From: Atherix ibis
Lineage: Eukaryota; Arthropoda; Insecta; Diptera; Athericidae
NCBI GenBank assembly: GCA_958298945.1
Contig: OY282605.1
Location: 122,508,267-122,572,266, forward strand
Length of the DNA: 64,000 nt
Direction of reading: 5' to 3'
Shown here: one piece after another, positions 1 through 11,013 of the stretch
Position numbering within the stretch: the first letter of the stretch is position 1
How the letters are laid out: each line of letters opens with the position of its first letter
Notes under the pieces: generated by a model
What the model was told of the DNA's origin: nothing
The model's database searches: none
Seen by the model: only the letters and a program-made list of their open reading frames with translations
Made by a program: the position numbers and the translations under genes

Positions 1-560
1 ATGTCAGTGTCTTATGGTATTCCACTGCCATTAAGATGTATTGGAGGGTATGGTTCAGAGTGAAGAGTAAAAGTTATGCGAACACATTTGCGTTCGTTAA
101 CTTTTATTCTCCACTTGGTAAACCATTTCTGGATGATTTGCATTTGGGTTTGCAGAGTTTCGGAAGAATTTTGGAACTTTTGCTAGATTGAAAGTCAAAT
201 CGTATTTTTTGCATATGTAGTAACGAAGATGTTAGGACAGATCGGCTGTATGAGTATTGTAGAAAATGTGGCAAATATGATACCCTGCGGAATACCAGCC
301 TGTCTGTAGGGAATGATTTTAGTATTAGAATCAGAGAGTGATTTTTCAGAGTAATCCCGAGTACTAGATTCGAACAAAAGTTTAACTAATATCTAGAAAT
401 ATACCAGAAAAATACTCTGTTCCTTCTAAAGCGGATGCATTCAAATGACACTCCAAGCTAGTGGGGTGTTCGTAATGGAAACCGAATTAATGAGTTTTTG
501 AATTAAATTTGAGAATTCAAGTACGGGATTAAATCGGCGGAGGAATATTTTTTAAAAGGT
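1..560 (-). mobile_element. Degenerate Jockey-clade LINE reverse transcriptase fragment, cut by window edge
   Basis: Read on the minus strand, this piece shows conserved reverse-transcriptase blocks in the order expected for a Jockey-type non-LTR retroposon. First comes an 'EGTEYFSGIFLDIS' block around 380-440, which matches the catalytic 'FLDVSQAFD' region but has a stop where Q is expected. Next is 'AGIPQG' near 290, the usual 'AGVPQGS' motif. Then 'TTYAKNTI' near 200 stands where YADDTAI should be, so both catalytic aspartates are gone. The thumb region follows at about 1-170 with 'IIQKWFTKWRIKVNERKC' and 'PPIHLNGSGIP'. That last stretch is open except for one stop. At least one frameshift lies near 165-180. 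The element is dead and continues beyond the left edge. It probably sits in an intron or just downstream of the ZNF106-like gene. Confidence 0.8.
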
Positions 561-699
561 TTAAACATAAACTTATTGGTCTGTAGGAAGTAGGGCAGTT
601 AGTTGGTTTTTTACTAATTGCAAATTTCCAAACGAATAAAAGAATTAAAAAATTTCTACATTCGTTTTGGAAATTCGCAATTTAAAAATTAATCGATTA

Positions 700-1850
700 A
701 AGTATTGCGAGAAAAAATGGAAAATCACCGTTTTTTTTCAAAATCTGAGGCTTTATTTTGGAAAAATGCTCCCATATTCATGCTTCAAAGTATTATCCAT
801 CGTTAGCCACAACTTTTTCCCATCTTTTTGGCAGTATACGGATTTCATATGGAAAAAAACTGCTCGTCTTTGAGGCGATCCACGAAACGACCCAATTTTT
901 GGCATCTTCGTAAGATCGGAAGTGCTGCTCAGCCAGTCCAAACGTCTACGGCGAGTGGGGTAGGACGTCCCATTTCAGTGTTTTCAGGTAGGTTTTAACC
1001 ATCTTAGAAACATGTGGTCGATCCTTGTCGTGCTGCTTTGTCGTATCTTTGCTCGTATTGTGGCCGTTTTTCCTTCAATTCTCGGCTCAAACGCATCAGT
1101 TGTGTTCAGTAGCGAGCTAGGCTCAATCACATCAGTTGTGTTCAGTAGCCAACACCATGAGCTTTGAGCCATGGATGTTTGGCTTGGCCGCCGATGTTGA
1201 TGCATGGCCGCGCCACCCCCACGATTTTCTTTCGATTTGTAATGGATCCCCTTTTCATCGCCAGTCATAATACAATGCACAAAACCCTTCCTTTTTTGCC
1301 ATGTGAGCAGCTGTTCAATCGTGAAAAATGCCCTTCGACGTCTTTCGGATTTTGGATTATTCCCAAGGTTTTCAAACAATGGGAAATGGCTTGTTGAGTC
1401 ATGTCCAATGAATCCGCAAGTTTTAGTTGCGTTTGATATGGATCTTCGTTCTCCAATTCTGCGTCTTCAAACTTTTATCCTCCAATTATTCATCCTCCAA
1501 TTCTGCATTTGCTTCTCCAAACTTTTTAACCGGTTCGAGATACTCCTTATCTTTCACGTCGAAATCACCACTTTTGTAGCGTTGGAACCATTCCTAACAC
1601 GTTCTCTCACTAATATACAAGCCTCATCATAAGTTTCTACAAACATTTGACGCGCATCAGTCGCAGATTTTTTCGAAGTGAAGGCAAACAGCTAAACTTC
1701 AAGTAAATGACGCTTATTTGGCTCAAATTTCGACAAATGACGCTTATTTGGCTCAGATTTCGACACGGCCCGAATGTAATGATGAGAAGTCATTGACAGA
1801 TGCCTAAGCATACGATTTGACGTTTCTGATCCAAAATTTTGGACCAGCAT
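700..1850 (-). mobile_element. Old mariner element, heavily degraded transposase
   Basis: The minus strand carries a decayed mariner transposase split over several frames. Visible pieces are 'EWFQRYKSGDFDVKDKE' around 1550-1600 (N-terminal helix-turn-helix region), 'DMTQQAISHCLKTLG' around 1370-1410 (second helix-turn-helix) and 'KRKGFVHCIMTGDEKG' around 1235-1285, which holds the first catalytic aspartate. The 'HDNA' and 'SPDLAPSD' parts are not recoverable. Several short internal duplications (near 1085-1160 and 1440-1515) have broken the frame. Clear terminal inverted repeats are not visible, so the ends are approximate. The protein pieces group with the mariner type seen at 21151 and 25848 rather than with family A. 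Confidence 0.75.
1705..1764. repeat. Two tandem 30-bp units
   Basis: Units 1705-1734 and 1735-1764 differ by one base (CAAATT versus CAGATT). They lie in the 5' part of the old mariner at 700-1850 and are a local slippage or duplication event. Confidence 0.9.
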
Positions 1851-1872
1851 TTACTGCTGGTGCCATCTATTG

Positions 1873-1941
1873 GAAAACGGCAGTTTCCCAATAATATTTA
1901 ATTTCCGAAAACGGCAGTTTCCCAATAATAATTTAATTTCC
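1873..1941. repeat. Two tandem 34-35-bp units
   Basis: GAAAACGGCAGTTTCCCAAT starts both 1873-1906 and 1907-1941, and the rest of each unit matches apart from a one-base indel. The repeat lies at the upstream edge of the old mariner and may have grown from its terminal sequence. Confidence 0.9.
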
Positions 1942-2463
1942 ATCTTTTTTATTTTAAAATTTTTCTCATAAAGAACTTTATAATTTCTTTACAAAATTTT
2001 GTTGAAATTTGAGCGGTTCGTAAACCGTTTATAGTAAAGGTTTTTTTTTTAAAAAAATACAACTAATATTTAAAAAAATTTACAATTAATAAGAACAAAT
2101 AAATCAAGTGTTTATCTAACTAAAAGTAAAGAAAAAAATTACAACAACTAATCCTTTACTTAACCCAATAAAATATTTAAAAATATTTAATTAGTAATAT
2201 TAATTTGATCAAACTACCAAATTTAGATTTATACATAAGTGAAATATTCACTCGTATTAACTGTAATTGTGTTCTTATAGTCGATAATAACAAAAAAATA
2301 AATAAAATTATTTATTGAGCTCCCGTTTTCAATAAATTGATAATATTTAATTTAAGTTTAAATAAAATATAAATAAATAAAATTAGTTGAAAATTTACTT
2401 AAAATTAATTATTAATAATTGAAAATAATTAATAAATTGTATTAAAAAATATTCAAAACTCAC
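1942..2463. other. AT-rich intron sequence, no features
   Basis: This stretch is very AT-rich with no open frame or repeat worth noting. It directly follows (in minus-strand sense) the GTGAGT splice donor at 2458-2463, so it is read as intron of the ZNF106-like gene, whose remaining 3' exons are not in the window. Confidence 0.55.
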
Positions 2464-2583
2464 TTTGGTATTATAGGTGAATATGTTACCCCATCTGCTG
2501 CCAATATACGCAATTCCCCATTCTAGTTCAATGGCCTGTAACGGTTCTTGCAGGTTGACTGATTGTATTTCTAAGCCAAAATT
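2464..2583 (-). CDS. WD40-encoding internal exon of the ZNF106-like gene
   Basis: This 120-bp exon (40 codons) is bounded by an AG acceptor at 2584-2585 and a GTGAGT donor at 2458-2463. It joins the giant exon in phase 0 across an 87-bp intron (2584-2670). The translation begins 'NFGLEIQSVNLQEPLQAIEL' and ends with 'GIAYIGSRWGNIFTYNTK', a typical beta-propeller blade continuing the WD40 motif begun at the end of the previous exon. The spacing and the '..W.I.Y.G...G....YN.K' pattern resemble the WD40 part of vertebrate ZNF106. That comparison is from memory of the family, not a search. A propeller needs more blades, so further exons must lie left of 1, past the intronic mariner and LINE. Confidence 0.75.
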
Positions 2584-2670
2584 CTATGTTTAGAAAAAAA
2601 AATTATCAAAATTATATTATTATATATATGTGAAATGGGATCTAATTTCGTTTGGACTAAATGAACGCAC

Positions 2671-5600
2671 CTCTATGGACGTTTTCCTCATATATCCGTC
2701 CAAGGATATAGAATAAACGAAATTGTTCTGATGGATTTTCACTTGAGTTATGGTTTCAGTGTGTTTCGAGAATTTTGAGTCCACTCGCCTTGTCATACCA
2801 TTATACTTATAGATGGTACCGTCTTCAGAAGCGGCGATTACATATTTATCGACTAGTTTAACCCATGAAATAGGAAGTTTGGGGGTTTCGTAATGCCCGT
2901 TCGTGAAGTAATTACAGTCAATACTATCGCCATTCTCTAATATCAACAGCTCATTTGTTAGTGTCTCCTCTTCCTCGACCGGAAGGTTTCTATTTTCTTT
3001 ATTTATCTGATTATTATCCGTTTTTGAATCAAATGTTTTACGAATTGGTGTCAGCTGTTTATCGGATACTTCAAATTCAATATCATCAAAAATTGTTTTG
3101 CATTTTTCGGCATATGTTGAATTATCGCTCGATTGACTGTTAAGATTTCGATTTTTATTTGTATCGGCACATATTGTTGGGGGGATGGTGACGAAGTTTT
3201 TGCTTGAAGAAGTCTCCTTTTCATTATTTATGGCACATGTGCTTCCATCGGTTGTGCCCGATTTATGGGGTGATTTTCTTTTTTTCATTGACCTTTTACT
3301 ACTTATATGGAAAATATCGTCAGCATTCTTAAGAAGTTCGGCCGAACTTGAAGATTTCATTATTTTACTGCGATACTCGTCACCACTGAACAAGGTGTGC
3401 GCTGTTTCCTCTAACAAAATATCGTGCTGACATCGTTTCTTTCGATTTTTCAACTTCTCAGCAAATGCAGATTTTGGTGCTTTCGGATCAACAATTTTCT
3501 TTTTCGATCTTGGACTTTTCTGCTTGCCCATGTGATTTACAATATTTACATTATTTGCCTTGATTTCATTAAGAAGGACTGACTGAATATCGGATGGTTT
3601 GACGAGATTCATATTAAGACCATTGTTTTTATCATTGGAATATTCATTACAGCCGGTTATAAAATTGAGTGGCAATTCTGATTTTGTAATCTGTAAACCG
3701 TGTAGGCCAGCGTGACTAGCCAATGCTGACGTGATAGTGATGAGCTTTTCGTTTTGCAATTGCATCGTCATTGACTCAATGTCAACTCTGTCTTGTCTCA
3801 GCTTTAATATCTTTTCATCTAAACAAATTTTCTGATGATGCAATTCCATTAGTTTTATATCAATTTCACTCAATTTATTCAATACATCATCGCTGATTTG
3901 ATTTCCATTCGCTAATGATAATAATTGCAAATTATTGCCATTTGGTTTTTTATCCTCTAATGAATTTTGCAATTGATCTTTACTTTCATCTTGCAGATTT
4001 TCCGATTTAAGATATTCTCTTTGGAGTATTTCATTTTTGGAATTCGCAAAATCGTTACAATTTTTCGATGAGATAACATCGTTTGAAATGGCATCAGAAT
4101 TTTCGTTATTTTTCTGAAGAACTTTCGGTGAAAGTGTTGGTTCCAAACATTTTTTCTCACCAGGAGATTTCCATGCCCTTGGCCTGTCTTCAATAAATAA
4201 GGTATTTTTACTAAACGCCTTTGAAGTCGGACTCTGATGGGACATCATTTCCAATGCAAAATCTTTCGCTAAATCAGCATTTCTCGTCGAATCATTATTG
4301 CCCAATTCATTATTGCTCAGTTGTTGTTTATTCTGCTGATGGCCAATGAAATGTTTATCCGATAATCGACTACTGGCCGACTTGTGAGGGGCAGCATGTT
4401 TTTCGTACATATTCGAGGCAGATGTGGTGGTCATCGGACTCATTGATTCTGTACCACATAATTCCTCTTGTGGTCTAGTGTTTATAGTAGGAACATTATT
4501 TTTATTACTCTCGATTGCAATTTTCGTCCTTTTAACATCTTCCAGTTGTTGTCTCACCCTACCTTCCTCGGAAAAACAGCTATCACTGGTTTTATTATAG
4601 CCGCCCCCCAACAAAATGTGTCTGTCTCTTCGCTCCGATGCTGTACTGGTAGCGGCTTCTTTTGCCACCAAGTTTTTTTTCACTGATTCTAGAAAATGTT
4701 CTTTTACCGTTTCTAATTCTGGTATTGCTGATTGAGCATATTTTCCTTCTGACACTTTTGCATCGTTTCCGTCTGATTCTTCAATGTCACTATCTCCTCC
4801 TCCTCCACCCATTCTTCTTCTTCTTCCACCTTGTAATTCTAGTTTTTCTAAATTTGTTTTTGTAGATAATTCGATAGCTCCTCTTCTAATCGCTTTTGCT
4901 GCCGCTGTTACTGCTGCTGATGCTGCTGTTGTTACTGCTGATGAAGTGAACGCTTCATTGGCACCTCTTTCATCTGCGCTAATGCCTTTATAAAGATTCT
5001 CTTTTGCCAGCATCATTGCTATCGCCGCCAATTTACCACGCTCTACGGTCTTGGAACAATAAATAGGATTAATTTTTATGTGTGAAATCCTGTTATGAGA
5101 ATTTTTCCCGATTCTTTGAGGTATGCTCATCTCATTTTTGGGGGCTGCTGCTGAGTTGACAGCAATTCTTGCACAATTTTTTTGAATATTGTTACCGTTG
5201 ATGGTTTTACTGTTGCTATCGTTAGAAGTTTCACTATGAGTAATATCCTCATTTTCATCAATACTACCACCACCGCCATCATTATCGCTACCACCATCAT
5301 TAGAGTCTACGCTAAGCTTTTGATTCTCTTTCATTTCAATATAATTTGAATAATTTCTCATATCGTTAACTGTTGTGGATTTCTCTTTATTTTTAGTCTC
5401 ATCCTGAGCACCATCGTGATTACTTTTTCGTTTCTTAATCGAAATTGTTATATTGTTGGAATTTTTCCTGCGTTTTTCGTTGTTTTTCATTTTGAATTCA
5501 AATCCAATTCCACCTTCAGTTCCGTATTCGTTTCTCTTCGTATCTGCCGGTCCACAATCAGATTCTGTATAATTTTTCATTCCAAAGCTGTTGTCTCCAC

Positions 5601-7614
5601 CAAAAATAGGCATTGCTTCTCCCCCACGTTTGTGGCAAGTGAAATTTTTGTCTTTCGAACCAAATTTATTTCGATTTCTGCCTTTTTTGTTTTTTTTATA
5701 TTGATTAAGATCAACTTCTTCATTTGTTTCCTTCTGCACTGTTTTGCCATAGTCTATTGAAGATTTTTCCAAATCTTGATGATGTCTTGGTAAGACACTC
5801 TTCTCGATAGCATTTGTTTTTCTTCGAAACTTTTTTTTTGGTTTTTTTAAATTGTGCTGTTGTTTATTAGAGGTGACGTCAATTGTGGAAAAAGTGGAAA
5901 CATCTTGACAATTATTGTTTTGAATCAAATCTTTTATTATTCCTGAAAGGAATTTATTATTGTTAGTTAAAGGAGGAGTAGATGCATTATTGACCAGCTG
6001 CTGCTGTTGGTGTTCTGTATTATTTTCCGGCTGAAGGAAGTTTTGAATATTTTCAGATATCAAGCGTACCATTTCTTCATCATTTTCACATTCGATTAAT
6101 TTTTTCCCAAACGAGTTGTCCTGTTCATCATTATTTGAAGCTCGTATGTTTTTATCGGTTTTATTCATATAAATATTTAACAATGTTTCGATAAGTTTTC
6201 GATTCGTTAACAGATTCATAACGTGTTTGTTTTCTGGTAATATCGTATCGATAGATTTATTATGAATTTTATTCTCGGTGTTAAATTTTTCACGCTTGCG
6301 TTTTCGTCGTTTGGTAGGTGTACTCTGAATTACATTCTGACTCCATATTGGATTGTTATTTTCGGAATTATATAAATTCATAGAATTTTTTGGGTCCCGC
6401 TCATTTTTCGACTGATTATCAATATTGTACAAATTTATTTCACTATCATTATTCGAGTTTATCGGTTCAGATTTAATTGTTTCGAATGTTTTCAATACAT
6501 TGAATACTTCGGATTTTGGTTTGAAAATATTATTATTTTTATGAGAATTGTAATTATTGTGCATGAGTTCATTTTCGTTTAATGAGAAGTTCGAATTTAT
6601 TTCGGACGAATCTTGCAATCCTATTGAAAGAAAATCACTTTCCTCTATCCTCATTTCGGTTAATTCATTTGATGAATGGAAGACATCAATGGCCGGTGAA
6701 TTCTGAACTCGTTCGAGATTTGACGGGATATCATTATGGACATCTGTTGGAGATTCGTGAGGTTCATTAAAGAAGTCTATGCCCAGAGCTTTACTAATTT
6801 CATCGAAAACACCCTCGGGAATATTACCCGAATCAATGTACTCGTCCACTTTCAGCATGCTATCACAACTTTCATTACGATCGAAGTCCATATTTTGCAA
6901 TTTCTTTCGAATTTGTTCGCATAGAATTTTTCGGGCATGCACCTTAAGAGCTGTGTCGAATTTTTTCTGTGGATTATTTATAATATCTTTGATACAATTT
7001 TTATCCATATTCGCCACTTGATTAACTAATTTCTTAGATACTGCCGCTGGATTGTTTGCAGCCTGTTTTACAACGAGCACTTTTTCAGTTGTGGTCGCTG
7101 TTACCATCGAACATGGCAGTTCTTTTACCAAAAGTTCCGAATCATCATCAGCAATATGCTCAGTAGTACTGACATTTTCAGCAGGATCTGTTCTTTTGTT
7201 AATTGTACTGGAATCATGTTCAGAACTGTTATTATCTGAGAGAAGCTGATCAATTGGTATACAAGTGATTACAGTTGTTGAACATTCTACAGATTTAGTA
7301 GATTCTTTTTTTATAATATTTTCTGTATCATTTAATTTTTTATCTCTGTGATGTTCGATAGTATTTACATCGGTCGTATTTTTATTAACAGTATCGTTAT
7401 TAGATTTATTTTTATCGTTAGTTGAATTTAATTCGTTTTTTCTATTCAAAAACTTATCTTTCTTATTTATGCCATCAATATTTTTTGTTAATTTATTTTG
7501 TTCGATTTCGTTAAATTCCTTCTTTTTAGATTTTTTATTATTAAATATATTATGATTATTTTTCGGTGCGTTATAATTTTTCAGATTATTTGCATAATTT
7601 TTATAGTGATTTTG
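2671..7614 (-). CDS. Giant exon of a long low-complexity WD40 protein, ZNF106-like
   Basis: This is one uninterrupted 4,944-bp exon (1,648 codons), with an AG acceptor at 7615-7616 and a GTGCGT donor at 2665-2670, both phase 0. Open frame beyond the donor to 2620 is intron read-through. The protein is mostly disordered and rich in Asn, Lys, Ser and Glu. It has basic clusters that look like nuclear localisation signals: 'PTKRRKRKREK' near residue 432 and 'KKPKKKFRRK' near 590. An Ala-rich stretch lies near 885-910 and an Arg/Gly-rich one near 928-938. A predicted coiled coil of about 45 residues ('LSEIDIKLMELHHQKICLDE...') lies near 1241-1286. From about 1580 a WD40 domain starts ('KYVIAASEDGTIYKYNG', then 'HTETITQVKIHQNNFVYSIS'). 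A huge exon, then a coiled coil, then a C-terminal propeller is the layout of ZNF106, an RNA-associated nuclear protein in vertebrates. No zinc finger is visible here and it would be in 5' exons. Orthology is probable, not proven. Confidence 0.85.
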
Positions 7615-8429
7615 CTGTATAGAAAATTAATTAAAACAATTTACTTTTTTATCTTATGAATTAATAAGAAATATTTTTTAAATATAATTAAAATATTTTC
7701 AAAGCTAACCCTCACAGTCTCATTCGATATTATTATTATGAAAGCCATAAAGTCGTATCGAATTATTATTTATATCTACTTTTTCCAGGTATCTAAATGT
7801 GTTTAACTTGGAAGTTACTTTAATTTATATAACAAAAAATTGAATTTTGACAATTTTGAGATAGTAAAATATTTTTGCGACAATGTTATTTATTCTAAAA
7901 ATAATAAATCTGCAAAATTGTCTTTCCAATATAAAATGGTTGATTTCTATTTGGTAATTTTAAATTTATTGACAAAAATGTCATAAAGTAAATTAGTGTT
8001 TTCGAAAAAATATTAATAAAAATTATTAATATAAAATAAATAAATATATTATTAAAAATTTCGAATTTTAAAAATTTTAAAAAAAATTATGGGTAAAAAA
8101 CTTTTAATAATTCAACAGAAATATTTGCTCAATAACTTCCCGATATTTCAACAAACTTTATTATGTAATAAATATATTAAATTTAATTAACCGGAGTTAA
8201 TATGTTGGTTTGTTTTTATGCGAGGTCCCATAGACATATCGTCGTCAACTAGCCTCAGGAAGTTTTTTTTTTAACCAGGATTATTGGACGGTATTAAAAT
8301 TTAAGTTTTTTATTTATCTCAGCTTTAATTATTTAATAAAGGGACATCTATTTTGTAATCCGGAAAGTACGACTATGTCGTTTGACAGCTGTCAAACATA
8401 TATGTATGTCATCCAAAGTTTGCCATTTT

Positions 8430-8895
8430 ACATCATTTAACCATCGAACAATGCGTTAAAATTATAAGAACTTTCTATAAAATTGCTGATTCAGTCGTAG
8501 CCACAAAGTAACCGCATATGCGGCTCTGAAAACCCATTAGTGACTGTGGAAAGGCCATTGTATGTGCGAGAAATGCGTATTATTCGTTTGGTGTGCATTT
8601 TGGTCTGAAGGTATCATTGGTTCGTACTTGTTTGAAAGTAAAGAAGAAGAGACGCCTACCATAAATTCTGAGTGCCATAGCCTTATGATATCATTAAACT
8701 CATGTTTTGTGGGCTGAAGTTGAAGATTTTTATTTAAATCATATGTGATTTCAAGAAAATGATACCACAAACTACACTAAAAAATAAATTTTGGCTTTAT
8801 TGCAGAACGCCTCTGTTCGATATTTGGCCATGTCAATTGGCCTTCAAGAACGTATGATTTGACGCCGTAGAATTTTCTTCCTAATTTTATTTGAC
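8430..8895 (+). mobile_element. Tc1/mariner-superfamily transposase remnant ('WPPRS..DLTPL' lineage), inside an intron
   Basis: Two recognisable ends of a decayed transposase remain. At about 8437-8500 the frame gives 'LTIEQCVKIIRTFYKIADSV', the N-terminal helix-turn-helix start of this lineage. At about 8845-8890 it gives 'NWPSRTYDLTP' followed by a stop and 'NFLPN', matching the usual 'WPPRSxDLTPLDFFLW' block around the third catalytic aspartate. The middle is mostly deleted or scrambled. A TTTGACAGCTGTCAAA palindrome stands just upstream at about 8379-8394. It lies antisense inside the first visible intron of the ZNF106-like gene. Two other copies are at 39110 and 44265. Confidence 0.65.
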
Positions 8896-8991
8896 TTTAT
8901 TTTCCGAAGCAAATATTGGAAAATACTTTATGATAGTTTAACATAAAATGTAATTAATTCATTAAAAATTATTCAAATATTAAAAACTTAC

Positions 8992-9100
8992 GTTATGCCT
9001 GTTGTTTCTATTCGATACGTAATTATTGCTTATTGGTTCACTTCTATTATAATTCGCATTTATCCATTGCAGTGCAGAAAACTGTAGAAACGACAATTCA
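8992..9100 (-). CDS. Upstream coding exon of the ZNF106-like gene
   Basis: This 109-bp exon has a TAG acceptor (minus strand, complement of 9101-9103) and a perfect GTAAGT donor (complement of 8986-8991). After one base of a split codon it reads 'ELSFLQFSALQWINANYNRS' and ends '...NNRHN', then joins in phase 0 to 'QNHYKNYANNLKNYN' at the start of the giant exon. The Asn-rich composition continues smoothly across the junction, which supports the splice. The intron between them (7615-8991, 1,377 bp) holds a transposase fossil. No start codon lies in this exon, so at least one more 5' exon exists further right. I could not locate it. Confidence 0.7.
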
Positions 9101-9673
9101 CTAGAAACAAAAATAAAAACAAAAGGAAATCGTAAAAAAAATTAATTAAAATCGGTTGTAATTTAGTCAATGTGACGTGCCAAAAGTCAATTTCTACAAA
9201 TCGAATTCAAATCAAATTGATAACTTCAAAAATTACTATCCAATTTAGTAATTTATGACCAATGCCGAAATATTTTCACCCCTTTAGTTTCGGTTAACTA
9301 TTAAGAACATGTTTATAAAATTGATACCTACAGTTAATTTTTTTGAATATATTTTTTTAAAACTTTTATTAAAAAACTAATGAATTTTTGTGTTTGGGTT
9401 ATTCTAAAAATAATGCACATCAATTTTGCGAGGGCTCACAATTTGCTAAAAAATTTGATGATAAATAATCGTCTAGACGTTGAAACAATTTGTTTGGTAT
9501 ATAATTTAATATTATATTTATTTGATTATAATTCAATATATGCGTTATTGGTAAACACCAATCCATCTAACGACAAGAAATTTTTCGTAGAACTGTTGGA
9601 TGGGATCGATAATTCCGTTCTAATGTTCACAGATCCAGCTGTTTGTTGGTGGCCTTAAAACACTTCGATTATA

Positions 9674-10914
9674 GAGTATAAGGATACACAATCGCTCTAT
9701 ATGTATGCGAATTTAATTGAAGCCAAAAAATCCGTGGAATTGCAATAAACCAAAAATCTCATATGCCGACCCTTATCCTTCTATTAACGTAAAATGAAGC
9801 TATAAACCCTGTTGTTTTAAATGTATATTAAAGTCATAGATTTTAAATGTACCATTTTACTTTCAAATTTAATACAAATTAATTTGGATCACAAAAACCG
9901 AAGAATAATAAACGAAAATACAAATCGAAAAGTTGATAAAGATCTTTTTTAGCTGCTGTGCATGCCATCTATTTTTCTATTTATCGAACTAAAAACCACA
10001 TTTTGGTGGGCGGTGTTCATTTTTCCTTCAGTTTGTAGTTTTGACATATCGAATGTAAACAATCGGTTCGTGTAAGTTCAATTTTTTGATATTGTGATTT
10101 AAAGTGAAGTTATTATAAAAATTGATGCGAAACTAGTGAACATTTATGTCAAAAATAAATTGAAATATTTACAGAAAATGAAAACTAAAGAAAACTAAAG
10201 ATTCCCGAATTTCTTTTTTTCAGGTGAATTGTTGGTAAAAACTTATTATATATTTGAATAAAGGTAATATCATTCAACTAATTTTAATTGAATTTCGAGT
10301 GTTCTAAGCGCTAAAAAACTAGAAAGTGCTTGAGATCAGATTGACGTGTCAATGACGGTCGTCTGATTACTTACCGGTGGGGGTTTTATTGGTTTTATAT
10401 TTTCACATAGTCAAAAATGTACAATTTTCAAATCCAAGATAAGTGTTCTAAAAGATCATGTCATTTATAAGAATATAATTTGGGAATTTTTTTACTAATG
10501 TCAGTGAGTATTCATATATGATTTTATAACCCAGTGCTTATATACTATTCCAACTTAAAGCTAAATCGCTTCCATTAGAAAACGATGTGGGTAAATTTCT
10601 TAACATAAAAACGATTCGATGATCCTATTTAATTTTTTGATGTATTTTCAAAATTTAATCAGAAAAGTAAGTATTGCAGAAGGTTTTGAAATTTAAACTT
10701 TTATATTTCGTAAATATTTTAATAATTTAAATAACTATGACTATTATTTTAAAAATTAGCGCCAAAGCAATATGTACGTAAAATATAAAATTGCCCCTAT
10801 CTGAAAGTGATGCCTTTGAGCATTAGGGATGTGTGAGTAGCTTTAAGGTTGTATTCCGTTGATTTGGCTTCAACTTGGCGCTTCAATTGTCTATCCTTAT
10901 ACTCCGTAACCTAA
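9674..10914. repeat. Imperfect inverted repeat flanking about 1.1 kb
   Basis: GAGTATAAGGATA at 9674-9686 is repeated exactly in inverse orientation at 10902-10914. TTGAAGCCAAA at 9717-9727 is repeated inversely at 10863-10873, at nearly the same spacing (30 versus 28 bp). A looser match continues inward (TCCG-GGAAT). The arms are about 70 bp. This could be the ends of an unrecognised DNA transposon or two inverted copies of a dispersed repeat. No coding sequence is seen between them. Confidence 0.6.
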
Positions 10915-10955
10915 GATAAAAAATATTTTGGTGTCATTCAGCACGTTGGGAATAA

Positions 10956-11013
10956 GCACCGTGAACTATGGAGTAGAATTTTCGGCACCGTAAACTATGG
11001 AGTAGAGTTGTGG
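10956..11013. repeat. Two tandem 29-bp units
   Basis: GCACCGTGAACTATGGAGTA at 10956 recurs with one change at 10985. Both units are 29 bp and end in similar T/G-rich sequence. It lies just outside the right arm of the inverted repeat at 9674-10914. Confidence 0.85.

Noticed and set aside
2620..2670. Open frame past the giant exon ('VRSFSPNEIRSHFTYI')
   Set aside because: It starts with the splice donor GTGCGT and interrupts a WD40 motif that continues perfectly in the next exon, so it is intron.
4468..5760. Plus-strand open frames opposite the giant exon (for example 4468-4686, 4784-4993, 5416-5760)
   Set aside because: They are antisense shadows of the low-complexity coding exon.
9380..9658. 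92-codon plus-strand open frame ('...VNTNPSNDKKFFVELLDGID...')
   Set aside because: No family resemblance, no splice support and no continuation. Treated as chance in AT-rich DNA.
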